Assembly (NCBI GenBank): GCA_038496675.1 | Contig: CM076650.1 | Span: 6,351,390 to 6,415,389 of the forward strand | Length of the DNA stretch: 64,000 nt | From: Rachycentron canadum | Taxonomy: Eukaryota; Chordata; Actinopteri; Carangiformes; Rachycentridae | Reading direction: 5' to 3' | In this document: in pieces, positions 34,425 through 47,600 of the stretch | Layout: every line of letters begins with the position of its first letter | Position numbering within the stretch: position 1 is the first letter of the stretch | Notes under the pieces: model-generated | What the model was told of the DNA's origin: nothing | What the model saw: only the letters and a program-made list of their open reading frames with translations | The model's database searches: none | Program-made: the position numbers and the translations under genes

Positions 34425-35162
34425 AAATGTACAGTTTAATCTTTGTGAAATTGGTCCTATTACTTCCTCTATGTGTGCAGATGTTGACTGTGCTGACATA
34501 GCATTTTGAATTGCTCACAAGACATTATTACGTTGTTCTTGCAAGTATAATTCAGTTTTCCAGGTTCCAGTTGTCTTTATTGCTGCGGTTGATCTTGATG
34601 GATTCTTACCTGAAACACTTGTAAAAGTCAAGACCACTGTGCTTACACAGTTTACACAGTGAATGTATAGATACAGCATGTCAACTATTTCTAAGACAAA
34701 AAAACATTTGCAACAAACTCGAAGAAGGCAGAATAAGGAAAAAAAGAGAAGCACTGAGGAGAGAAACAAAAAAAAGGAAATTATGATTAAACATGTACAA
34801 CGACACTGCAGAGACCAGAGGTTGTAATGAGAATGAGGGGAAAAGGCAAAGGAAGTGATTTCAGAAATGTAATGATGTGGCTTCAAGTTTTTGACATTGT
34901 GTTTAGAACCAGATGTTTTAAACCTTCTCAGACACAAAATCATATGAGCAAGTGAATCAGCTGGAAACTCCTGCTTTCCAAAGGAGAGATCACAAACACT
35001 CCAGGTTTTCACACTTAATTCAGGGTTATTTTTGTCTCTGTCTCTGATCTCTAACACCCATCATCATTGATTTCCCAGGTGGAAACACTTCATTAAAGCC
35101 CCAGAGTTTAAAGTGTGTAGGCATCATAGATGGAGATGGAGGGCAGTCGCTGCCTCCACGTG

Positions 35163-35193
<31 letters not shown>

Positions 35194-35411
35194 TAACTCG
35201 GTCACATGGAAGAACAGAGGGACACACGCGCAGAGGAAACTCTCCTCATTAACTAATGAGCAGGATGTCAGTGACTACACACACACACACACACACTGAT
35301 TATCTCATCCTGTAACAGTGTTATCATCCTGCTGTGCTCTACTCACACAGCTGTACTCTCTTCATTCATGAGGTGAAAGTATTTCCGTGGCGGACTCTAC
35401 TTGTGTTCAAC

Positions 35412-35490
35412 ATGGAGGCGGTGGCTCTTTTCTCTTTCACAGCATCAGAAACAGATGAGATCAGTTTTCAGAAGGGGGACATTATCAAGG

Positions 35491-35527
<37 letters not shown>

Positions 35528-38500
35528 TTAAAGTAAAAAGGAACACAAAGGCTGCTCTGTTATGTTGTAAGAATAATTGTGCACGTGTGTTACAGGTGAC
35601 AGAAATGGAGGATGATTCTTGCTGGTTCACAGCAGAGATCCAGGGGAAGCGTGGCTACGTGCCTGAAAACTACATTTCCCTCCTTCCTCATACGTAAAGA
35701 ACATACATATTATACTCAATAAAAATAACAGATCAGTTTAAAACAGAGGACAAGTATTCATTCTCTTAAATTAATGATAAGGTTTGCTTTAACTACCTTA
35801 ACCATCAGTGACTCTCGAGCTCTTTGGCTTCTGACCCCTGAATTTTTTGTAGAAGTTTTAATTTTAAAGATGTTTTTAGGGGCATAAAGGGGTCAAAATA
35901 ATCAATATTTTAAAAAGTAACCTTCAGAGTAAGGAGGGTCAGAGGGTCCTGATCTGCTGGTTGAGAACCACTGATAAACCAAATTGAACTGATTTTTGAT
36001 TTAGAAGCTCCTCATCCCAGTTTAAAGGGCAACACAAATACGCTGTAATTCTCTAAATGTATGTAGGGTGTGTGTGTCATAGGTGGTTTGCAGGACGGGT
36101 GTCGAGACTTGAGGCTGAGCAGCGTCTCCGCTGGCAGGACGCTGGCGTCTTCCTGGTGAGGGAGAGCGAATCAGCTCCAGGAGAGTTTTCTGTCTCTGTC
36201 AGGTCAGTGAAAGCACCACATGTTCAAACACAGACGTCATCCTCGTTCAGGATGAGATATTAGTCTAACAGAGGCAAGTCAAAGCTCATGCTGCAGATCT
36301 CTATTGCCTTAATTTGATTTTGATATGATGCAAAATGTTTGTGTGGTGTGGTGCAGCAGTTATATATAAATGTGTTGAATCTGGTGTGCTGCTGTAATTT
36401 CCCATGTAGCCCCCCCCACCCCCACCCCCACTTTATAAATGTAGAGGTAAGAATCTGCTCCTGGGTCAGATCTCAAAACCAAGATGGACTTAACAACGCA
36501 ACCTTCTGCTGCATGAAGCGTACAGGAAGCAACATCTCTTTGTTGTATTATGTGTGCAGTGGGATGTTTGTTTTCCATCTGAGCACATTAGCAAGTCACA
36601 GCAACCACGTGTCTTTGAGTGTGTGTGAGTGTATGTGCAGAGGGGAGAGCCAGACTATTAAAATATGTTCTACGAAAACTGCTAAAAATACCACAGCCAT
36701 GCAGACAGTGAGCGCGTGTGTGTGTGTGTATGAGGAGGAAGTGTAATTTGGGTCAGCAAAGTGACGTGGGACACATTTAATCATTGAGGGTAAATTAAAT
36801 GTGTTCAATAATAATCAGGACATTATGTAATACTACACAGTCTTTAATTAAACACAGGTGCATTATGCAACTGACACATGCCACGTACATTCATAGTACA
36901 TACAGTTTAGACAGTGCACATAGTGATTTATGGTACAACAGCTGTCTGCCTGCAAGGGCTTATGAACTGTATTTTATTTATATGTACATACTGTATATAC
37001 ACACACACACACATACACACACAGGCTGCCATTAACACAGCATGACAACACGGTGTAGTGCTCAATATGATCAACAGAGGGAGATAATGATCAAGGAAAC
37101 TTCATAAGAGTTTTTTTTTTAGTTGGTAAACAGCAACAGTTCACAACAGTTTGTCATTGTGTTTAACACTGCTGTGTATTAAATATGATACAAAGCAGCT
37201 AAATGTCCTTGAACTATGCGTCACCTGTGTTTACCCTGACAGAGATGCAGGGCCCAGCATGTTACAGGCCACCAGTCTATAACTGTCTGTCATTTTCCAT
37301 TGTGCACACTAATTCTATGGGGCCTTTTCACAGGAAGATATTTGGACATCAAAGTGGCAAAAGCACAGAAATAAAATCAATATCAGATGGATTATTTTAG
37401 CTGCTTTCGCTGCTTAGTCATGGTTCATTTTTGTGGTTGAATAGAACAGACCAAGTGCTAATTCATTTATAGAGCTTTTCAGCCCTCAAGTATTGTGCCA
37501 TTTTATTACAGTATAAAACAGTGATGTATTGATTTCTTGTAACTAACCCGCATAAACAGAATGTTATAAAGATTTGTATTTACTGTCAACAATTACCATT
37601 TTGTGTGGAACTGGGACTCAGCAACCTCACAACCATGTCTACAGGCCGAATCTCCAGTTGACTTAACCTCATGTCTTGGGACTGAAACCTACACAGGCAC
37701 TAGAAGGGCATGCAAACGTTTTAAAGAAAAGAGATGGGTTCAAACCCACAACTTTCTTGCTGTGAGGAAACCACTGTGCTGCCCCAACAAATAAACTACA
37801 AAACTACAAAATCCCCAAAACATTTAACTCATTAGGCTGATACATTTTTAGCAAGCAGGCCTTTGTCAGAGCACCACAGGACCAGTGTCACCCTCCTTTG
37901 AGAGTAAAAAAACGATTATTTTAATTAAAGGAGTAAACGAGGAACCATCTTAATTAAACAATTACTCATCAGATGGATTATCGCCAATATAATAGATTGT
38001 TGGATGTGTTCATTTTTCAATGAAATGTTTAAATTTCAAAACTGCACAAAAAAAATGAATGAAGACAATTACTTCCAACAAAACAGTACAGCTGAAAAAA
38101 TTACAACACAGCAACACAACATAAAAGATCATGTACAAACTGCAAAAGGTGTTGGGCTGAAACTACAGCACTATGTCTCTGCTTTTTTTAAAATACATAA
38201 TATAATAGGAGAATGTGCTGTTATTTTCCAGTGTTTGAATGGAAGAAAAAAGTTTATTTATATTTTTAGGGGAGGGGAGCATAGAGGGAAGAAAATGGCC
38301 TTTAAATACCTGCAAAAATGAATGTGTCAAGTGCTGCAAAACCTGTCAGACCTTTAATTCAAACTGTATTGGTAGATGACATGTAAGAGGAAGGAAAGAG
38401 TGAAGTAGACCACGTTGCACAACAATAGCTTTGATTGTTACACAGGGAAGGAGAAGGTTATCAGATATGATGTATTTGCATCAGTAATTACATCACTGGT

Positions 38501-39523
38501 AAAATGCAATGATCAGATTCAAACCATCAAGTGCTTTTCTTTCGTTCTTTTGAGTGGATTTTTCCATTGGTGGACTCATCCATTCATTGTTTCATCTCTC
38601 TACATTTTCAGTTTCTCCCTTTCATTGTTGGCTCTATCTTCACTCACACCACAGCTCACATAGTTACCCTTCTCAGAGCAGATTGATGTGCATTTGTTCA
38701 CATTCGTAGCCTGTGAGAAATCCAGCTGATTTTGGAGACGTGCCTGTACATACAGAAGTTTGTGGTTAAAACTTCTGACACTGGCAGATACGCCTGTGTG
38801 TGTGTGTGTGAATTCCTACATGATTTTTCAAAAAGTCCAAGGAATGACGTTGGGCCATGGAGCAAAAAGGAGCAGACCTGACTACCTTTCTCACTAATCC
38901 TTTATCCACCACTCTTCTTCTGCAGCTATGGTGACAGGGTGGAACATTTCCGAGTGCTGGAGGGGGGCGGTCAGTACTGCATCTGGGACGAGTCCTTTCG
39001 CTCCCTGAACCGTTTGGTGGATTTCTACAGAACTCACAGCATTGCCATGGAGAAAGTGGTCTGCCTCAGAGATCCTCCCTCATCCCCTCGCCTGCTGTCC
39101 CACCCAGGACTTAACCCCTATCCTAACCCTTACAAAAGCAGCTCTCGGGAGTCCCTACCTTCACCCCACCTGTACTCTCACCCCTCTCACCCGGAAAGAG
39201 AAGCCTCCCCACGTCGGCTGGAGCCAGTTTTAGGGGTATGGGGCCTTTTTTTTTTTTTTTTTTTTTAAATAAACACCTATTAATAATGTTTTGAATACAC
39301 ACCTGTTTGTCTGATGGCAGGACTCTGCTCTGTTTTTGTCCAGAAACCTCATCTGGCTCATGCCCTCTGTGATTACACCCCCCCTCAAACTGCCCACCTC
39401 CACTTCCTGCGGGGTGATATCATTGACCTGCTGGACTGCTCTGGTTCACTGACCTGGAGAGGGCGCTGTCGAGGCCGGGTAGGCGTCTTTCCACCAGAAT
39501 ACGTTCAGCTGCTGTACCACTGA
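35412..39523 (+). CDS. grap: GRB2-related adaptor protein (SH3-SH2-SH3)
   Basis: Five exons (35412-35489, 35596-35693, 36083-36202, 38926-39235, 39344-39523) join in frame to 261 residues. GRB2-family adaptors link phosphotyrosine receptors to SOS/GAB-type proline-rich partners in lymphoid and other cells. The N-terminal SH3 is at about 1-55 (MEAVALFSFTASETDEISF, GYVPENYI). The SH2 is at about 60-150, starting WFAGRVSR, with the phosphate-binding FLVRESES and an EF-loop Trp in QYCIWDESF, the feature giving pYxN preference in GRB2. The C-terminal SH3 is at about 205-258 (ALCDYTPPQTAHLHFLRGD, RVGVFPPEYVQLL). The SH2-SH3 linker is a Pro/Ser/His-rich segment of about 50 residues, longer than in human GRAP (217 residues). 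Its position upstream of fam83g/slc5a10 supports GRAP over GRB2 or GRAP2. Intron 3 (2.7 kb) is by far the longest. Confidence 0.88.
35494..35525. repeat. (GT)n tract beside the grap exon 1 donor
   Basis: The run begins within the first few bases of intron 1 (donor GTAGGTGTGTG from 35490). Intron 1 is only 106 bases, so the repeat forms about a third of it. Confidence 0.92.
35807..35972. mobile_element. Possible small hAT-like non-autonomous element
   Basis: It lies in grap intron 2. The right end GGTTGAGAACCACTG is the mirror of the CAGTGGTTCTCAA ends common in hAT elements. The left end CAGTGACTCTCGAGCTC matches it imperfectly. Clear 8-bp target duplications were not found, so this may be a diverged copy. 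Confidence 0.4.
36203..38925 (+). other. grap intron 3
   Basis: A 2.7 kb intron between the two SH2 exons. Apart from a C-rich CCCCACCCCCACCCCC stretch at about 36408-36431 and short AC runs near 36998-37024, nothing coding or structured was recognised. Confidence 0.6.
39243..39268. repeat. Poly(T) run just inside grap intron 4
   Basis: About twenty T starting eight bases after the exon 4 donor (39236). The intron is only 108 bases, so the run is a large share of it. Confidence 0.75.
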
Positions 39524-42261
39524 CACTACATCAGACTACACCCCTCAGTACCGCGGCTGTACCACTGACACTTACCTGTCGGGCTGTAGTGAATTGGTCA
39601 GATAATTGATTAATCAAAAGAAATTTTCATTATTGATTAACGGCCCTTAAAATTTTTATTTTGATTTAATTTTAAAATTTTCTCAATCAGCTTGTAACGA
39701 AGCTCTATGGGGTCCTACATGGAGACTGAATTGTTTTTTTTTATTACTGTATTTAAAATTATAAATTTCTTTATTTCAGTTTTCTCTGAGCTCTTCTCAG
39801 TGGTTTAAAGTTGGCAGGATTTCAGTTGAAAAAAGATATTTTCACATTCTTGTGTGTGTGTGTATATATATGTTAACACTTAATTTTTAATTTTATTTAG
39901 CATTAATAAGCAGTACACAAACATTTAATAGATGATTTACAACACACTATAATGTAGGTTTAAATGTTCATGAATGTACTTGCCAAAAACTATAACTTGT
40001 TTTAATAATAATAATATGTTTTAATAGCTATTATTGCGAACAGATTAACTACCACTCTGTATAACTACATTATAGTGTGTTAGTGTAGTTTATATTTAGA
40101 AATGCTAAATATGTCATGTACTAGGCCGTTCACAGGGCTACTAGAGCTAACTAGCTAAAATGCTAGCAAACTGTTAGCAGGATTAAACATCATTTCATGT
40201 AATAAAGAGCTATGAGGGGTCGGCAATCACTTAACACACTTGTTAGCATGGTCGCTAGTGGGACAAAAAAGTTCAGAGCTCAAAAGAGGAAATCGCAGCA
40301 TCGACTCCTGATGACAATAAGCTATGATAACTTTCATATCAACACTGTGTCTCTTGACTTGCTATTGGTCAAAAATGTGGATTTTCATGAATTTACTTGC
40401 AAGTGAATTCCACTGATCGCAGTGGAATGAATTTATTTCACTAAAGATCATTGGGTTTTTTAACTTTAATTTTTATTCATTTATCCCTAAATACTTAATA
40501 TTACAGAGAAATACTAAAGAATTTAAACCAGATTTTCAGGGCATTTAATCATTTAAGCCAGTTATCAATCAATCAAACAAACAAAAAATATTTTTTTCTG
40601 GTTTTAGCTGCTCATATGTGGGGATTTGCTGTTTTCCTCTGTTTTATGTCATTGTAATTGAACACCTTGGCTTGTGGAGATTAATCATTAAATCTGAAAT
40701 GAATGGATAGATTAAACTGAGAATAATTGTTGCTGTAGAGTGACCCTTTTGTTTTAGGCCCTTCGTGTCCTCCTTTCACAGTCTGTTTTGAATCTATGAC
40801 TGAAAAAATGAAATTTATCGTGATGTTCACTTTGTTTAACCATGCAGTCCACGCCCTTTGCTTCCCCTATGATAAATGGTAAATATAACTGTACAGAAGC
40901 CAAATAAAGAGTGATATTATCCAATTAGAAATATTGTAACCTCAATTTTTTGACAAACACATGTATCTTTGATGCATATCTTTACATTTATTAGAGATAT
41001 CACAAGAAAAACTTTCAATGAACAAGTTAGCAAAACATTTTGTTTTGTGATTGACAAGCGGTTTTTCACATCCAACAATTTGTGCTTCTCAATTAATTAA
41101 TTAATTAAATAATTAACTTGAATGAACAGTAACATAGACATTATAACTCACCCTTGAAGTTGATGCCCCTTGCTGGTTAGTAAACTTGAGCCATAGGCAA
41201 TTTTCAGCACTGAAAAACTGTAATTTATCTGATGTATTTGTGATGATAGAAGAATGATTATGAAATATTTCAGTATTTCATTACAATTTAGATATAATTT
41301 ATAACTGCTCTTTTAAATGTGTGTCATGTGTAACTGTACATGACAACTTTAAAACGCTAATAGCTGAGAATTTGAGGACTCAACTTGAAAGTTGAACTTG
41401 AGCTTAATAGCAAGAAATAGGAATATAACAACAACTGAAGGTTCACAAAGACCTTGCTTGACAGATATAAGGCCATCAACAAAACTACATAGTTACTATT
41501 AAACATTGTACAAAGATTCTAAATAAAATAAAATTATAAGAGTCACAGACAACCTAACCTAACCCACACTATATATTTTGTAAGCTTTAGTTACAAGATG
41601 TGCATTGAGCCCTAATTGCACTAATTTCATGTTAGCTTGTTACAAGCCACAAGCTTCATTGTAATTTGTACAATATCCTTCTGAAACCTTAAAGCTCAGT
41701 TAGAACAACACAATGTACTAAAGGGGCATAACATCAACGCCCATCTGTAGAAGTACTGTATGTGATTTTAAAGGACAACACTGAACACAGCCTGAGCTGC
41801 TCATGACTTGGATGCATTTTTGCACATATTCACATGGCGATTTGCACTTACATGAATGAAGAAGTTTGACATGTGTACTCCATTATTGTCAATCACAATC
41901 TGTATTTTGTTGCAGATGTGGATTCAGATACACATAAAAGAATTTCTCATATGAAACAGAGGTTTAGAGGTCTGTGCAGCCCTGGTGGACGGATCTGCTC
42001 TCTAGGGATGTCCTACTTTGTATATTATTTTCTACTTTGTATGATGTTTTACACCATCTAAAACTACAACTGCAGGTTTTTCCTTGTGAGATACATTATG
42101 TTGATTTCTAAAGCATTCAGGTAAAATCTGCTGAAAAAGCTGCTTGTTTCGCCATTGTCCTGGATCAGCCGCTGTCTGGCAGGCAGTTTTTAGTCCATGT
42201 TGTAGGGAGGGGCAGGAATTCAGCATGAGGGTGAGGCAGGATCTTAAATGGGATTCTCCAC
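39524..42261. other. grap 3' region and convergent intergenic interval with slc5a10
   Basis: grap (plus) and slc5a10 (minus) converge here. A plausible grap poly(A) signal, AATAAA, is at 40903-40908. No obvious minus-strand signal for slc5a10 was located. The sequence is AT-rich with AATT repeats near 41094-41120, and no gene was recognised. Confidence 0.5.
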
Positions 42262-44623
42262 TCAGGCAAAGTATGCATAGAGAAAAATGTTAATGCTGAT
42301 CAGCAGGAGCGCATTAGCACAGCAGAACCTTGACCAGAACACACTCTCTCTCACACTGGGAACTCTGGGAGCTGGAGTCTCCTCTGATCGCCGCACTGCT
42401 GCGATACACGATCCAACCCCCTGACCACATGTCGCCCGCCGAGTTGGCTCTGAGCCTGCAACATCACACGCACATAGCAGATACAGGAAGTTACTGAAAC
42501 AATAACTACAGCAGCATGTGTCTGTGTAGATGACTTATCACATGATGGCTGGTTTTATTCTCAGTGGAGTGAATATCCAGACTCTCACCCTGTGAGATAC
42601 GGTGGCTGACAGAGGACACTTTCTGTAGAGGAATTTCTCTTTGTGGCTCTTCAGTTATTGTCCACCAGGTCAGGTTACACACCTTGGGGAGTGGAGGGAG
42701 AGAACACAAAAAAAGCTAATTTACAAACCAGCCATTACATTTTGGCATCAACACAATCAATGAGAAGCTGTGTGTCTGCAGAGTTCAGTGTTGTGGGGCA
42801 GAGCAGTTGACGTGGCTCATTACGAAATCCACCTACCAACAACTGTAAGGCAGATATGACATATAAACAAGATATATCAATTTGAGAGTGGGTGGAAGGT
42901 GTAATGTTTTACATTTGAACAAGCTAAGATAACCCACTGCTAGCTATATCTTTATATTTAACAGACAGACATATGAGTGGTATCAATCATCTTATTTTAC
43001 ACACGATGAACTTATTTATTTTCAGGGGAGCTGTAAAAGCTAAAATTCATACAGAATTTGCAAGACAGTCAGACCAGGAGAGATTCAAAACTAATACCTA
43101 TCAAGCATTTTTAAAATTTTGAGTTTTATTTCTATGCGTAATTCCGCATCGTTTTATTCTGGGCAATGATTCTTCGCCACAATAAGGAGCATCACCGTCA
43201 GTATGGTTTGAATTTTTATGCCATAAAACTCACCAAAGAAAATCGTCAATAGGAAACTGTCATTTTTTGCATTTCTGGTGCACATAAAGTACACTGACAT
43301 TATTTGTCTTTATGGAGAAGGGAGGTTACAGATAAGTGTGGTGAGTCTAGTTTGCACGTGTGACATTATGGATGAATGTGATAACTATTAATACTACTAT
43401 ATAGTAACTGAATAGTGCATTTACTGTTACTGTTACTACTACAGGGGAGGTTAAGTGGATTTGTTTTTTAGTTTTCGATAATTTTCTTGAAATATGTTAT
43501 GACAGGTCTTTTTGAGAGGCAGACTTTTGCATTTTGAGTTCATACACAGGTCAAAATAATGTCAGATGTGATTCATATGTCAACTAAGAATAATGAGACT
43601 TGAAATATGAAGCATTTGGTGTGGCATTCTATTGTGCAACATACTTCTACTGTACTTTAATACTTCTACTGTTCTCTGTAGTTGATTGTTGATCCTTTGG
43701 ACTTAGATTTAGGAATGGCCTCTTTGTCCTTTAAAAACCCAGCCGTCATATAATCTGCTCTCAAAAATACAACTGCCTCTTTCTTTAGATCAGATTCATC
43801 TCTGTTTTATTTTTAGGAGATAACATGACAGGTGTATCCACAGAAAAGACTACTTAGATAAGCTTGACTCCCTTATAGAGCTGTTATTTACTGTATCTAT
43901 GTGTACACACCTGTTCGGGGCTGGGCGGCGGTGTAAGCAGTGAAACTATAGTAACCACAATAGCAGTGAGCCCACAGAGCAGAATGGCGAAGTGGAGGTA
44001 GTGGACGCTGCGCAGCACTGCAGGTGCAGAATCCACAATGCCACATCTGGGAGGAGGGAAAGCAAACTCCAGCACCATCCTACACACACCCACCACCAAA
44101 CCCACCATCAGGCCCCAGAAAGCACCCTGAAAACACACACACGTTAAGAAAAGATGTGTGAAGTGATATTCTGATCTTCCTGTGGCTGAAATCTTCAGTC
44201 TAATGGTCGGGGGAGCAACCCCGGGTCATGTGTAGGGCGTGTTCGGGCCCATAGCACTCTCACTTTCCCACCATGATAATTTGTCAACTTTGTCCTGCCA
44301 CTGATTTACACAAACACACGTGCATTAACACAAATAACCGCCCATCTCTTTTCAACCTTTACCAAAGAATGTGACCTGTGCAGTTTCACTTAACACGCAC
44401 TAAGTCATCTTGACAGAGGACACAAAGCAAACACTTGTACCTCTGCTTTATTGCCCATGATATTTTCTCACTTTTCCTCCTCTCTATGTTCTCCTTCCTT
44501 ATACCCTTTACTCCAAGCCATTTCTCTTTTTTTTCCATTTCTCTACATGTGAACTAAATAATTTAAGGGAACAGTTATTTTTGTTTTGGAATAGTCTGTT
44601 TTCTGGTTTTAGTTATTATAAAT

Positions 44624-44663
<40 letters not shown>

Positions 44664-47600
44664 TATTTGTATTTAAATCCTACAAAGTAAAATTCTCTGA
44701 TTAAGTCAATGGAGGATAGAAATGAATACATAAGATGACATAATGTGCTAGACATAATGACACTAATTACAGGGTTTATTCATGTTTTTATGAGTTACAA
44801 TTGCCTCTCAGGCTCAAAGAGTACATCATATTCCCACGTAATGAGTTTTCTCTCCCTAGTGTCAGCGTGTGGCACATCCTGTGCAGTAACATGTTCCCTT
44901 TGACCCCATGAGTCAACACTATTTAGATTCTTAAAGCGATATACTAACTGTGTTTCACTGAGCAAATAAAAAGCTCACACCTCTTGTGTAACAGCGCTGT
45001 TGACCATTCTCCATCTTCAACTCTTTTATGGGTTTAACTTATAATGGTAGCATCAAAAAGAAATGGATGGCTGTGACATTTTATGACTTGATCTTTTGAA
45101 GGTCTAAAAGTGTATCCTGATTTAAACTGTTAAATTCTGTATAAAGGTTTTAGACACCTAAGCAACTTTCAACCATATTTCAGTGATTATACATTAATGT
45201 GAAACAAGGCTGAAGGGGTCACTATTTTAAGAAAAATGCTAAATGTTATTATGGTAATATGATGATGGTAATGACACCCTGTTCACAATCTTAATTATGT
45301 CTTTGCACGGTAGCATTTGGTCATTAGCCTGGTCATTATTCATAAGCACTGCCTAAATAAGCTTCAGCTAGATTTTGGTTTGCAGGTGTTTTGTATTGGA
45401 CAAATAAAAAATGTTGGGGCTGATGATTGTGCTACATCACAAATTTAGTTAAATCCACATTAATCCTTACACTACTTGTTGAGATATTTCACTCAGAGCT
45501 AAAATGTTGCTTGTGGTGCTAGAGGAAAAGACAGGGAAACACCAGTCAGTAGCATGTAGCCTCTGGGGCCCATGAATGTCAACATTAAATACTATGGCAA
45601 TCCATCCACTAGTGGTTGATATATCTAGGCCTAGACAAAAGTGTTGGAAGGACCAATTCACACCTGACATTGTTGTCCATAACACTAGCAATGAATTTAT
45701 ATAACATAGACGTCCTTTGACCTGTAAATGATCAGATCTGTATTTTCTGGGCCTCTGCCAACTTATTTAGTGTCCCCAGGCAAGTTCATTGCAATCATAT
45801 AAAGTGAAAAGTAAAATAAAGCAGACACTGTAGTGCCATTCACAGTTGGATAGAAGACATTTACATTGCAACGAAGGGGGAAAAGGCCCTTTCATTTATA
45901 CAAACAACCAGATATTGTTCTTCATTTCAGTAGGTGAAGAGTGTTTCAGCTGATTGCAGACACACCCAGGACATGCTGCAATACAACAGGGATTGAAACT
46001 TCACTATCCAGCAGACTAGTATATACTTGCATTTTAAGAGTGTTTGACATGTGTTGTTAGCTCTTGGCTAATCCACACTCTCACTCTCAGATCAATGTTA
46101 TCTCTCTAACCCTGCACTGTTTGTCTGTATCTCCTGATAATCACACTTTCCCTCACTTGCACTCTGCTATCAGACAGAAACAATCACTTTCATTTTATAC
46201 AGTGAAATAGCTGCATGTTCATACCGGTTCCTGCAGAGGAAATAATAAACAATACACTTCACAACGCACAAACACATTGACAAAGGAACTCCACAGCCAG
46301 CAATGAGGGGTGTTTGCACATAGCTGGATCCCATGTGAGACTAATAAAACTGCACTCCAGCACAAACAGTGCAAGGAGGAAAACATCCAGAAGGTTCTTT
46401 GTTGTCCAAAATCAAAACTCTGAGTTAAGTTTTGATGCGTTTGCAAGAAGACTCAATGTGTGTTTCCTATACATGTTGAGAAGTAACAATTTTTGTTTTT
46501 GAAATGAAATTCTGTTTATTTTTTTGAATAAATACTGGTGTACATGTATATTTCTGACTATTAACATAACCGATTGACTGAAACAGAATATAATAATTGA
46601 TTTGACAGTTGATTTGTTGATGTATTTATTATAGCCCCAATGGGAATATTTACACATGTTTTTGTGTGAGTTACGTACCTGTTCATTGGTTCGCTTCCAG
46701 AAAACAGCCAGAGTGAAAACAGCAGTGACTGGCGGAGCGAGGTAGCTCGTCACAGACTGGATGTAAACATACAGCTGGCCACTATTGGCTGACTGCAAGA
46801 TGGGTATCCACACCACACTCACCACCACCAGGATCACTGTCACAATCCTGCAACAAACATTTACAGAAAATCTCTTTCACTTTCTCTACAAACAAACTTC
46901 TCTCTTTATTGATCCTTGTGTCAACAGTTCACCCTTCACAGCACTGAGAGGGTTTTAAACTCTTGTTCAAGGACACTAATGCTCTCTGACCACTGGGCCA
47001 CCCTCAGTGCCCATCCATACATATGCAATGTACCTGCCGACCAGTAGCAGCTCTCTCTCTGAGGCCCGGGGGCGATGTTTCTTCCAGATGTCCATGGTGA
47101 AGAGTGTGGAGCTGCTGTTGAAGATGGAGGTCAGCGAAGACATCAGAGCTGCCATCATCACCGCTATCATAAGTCCCCGCAAGCCTGTAATGCACACACA
47201 GATGCAAAAGTTCATTCAGGTGAAAAAAATTAAATGTATAAAAGCATTGATACATTTCAGAAATAAAAATATGCAGCAGTCTCACCACTTGGCATGAGTT
47301 CTATGACCAGTTTGGGAAAGGCGATATTGGAGCATCCCACCTCAGCTCCACACACTCGCACACACTCCTCAGGATCCACACATCCAACAGAGTCTGAAAC
47401 AAGAGGACAGTCAAATATCATTTACACGAAACTAAATATTTAGTTCATGCAGAATTCATGTTGTCTCTACTTTCTGCAAAGGAACACGCAAACAAACTGG
47501 AGTAAGAGTGAATATAGGTCTTTGAAACTGTTCTCAGAGGAAACTTGTATGTTACATATTACAGAAGACAATTAAGATATGTAAATAAATTACTTTTATT

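Noticed and set aside
34515..35057. A 180-codon minus-strand open frame between brat1 and grap with a hydrophobic stretch
   Set aside because: No recognisable domain, low-complexity F/L/S-rich composition, no conserved neighbour signal. Length alone is not evidence in AT-rich DNA.
36057..36263. The 68-codon frame over grap exon 3 as a complete small gene
   Set aside because: It is the central SH2 exon of grap plus intron sequence. The frame continues in phase into the exon at 38926.
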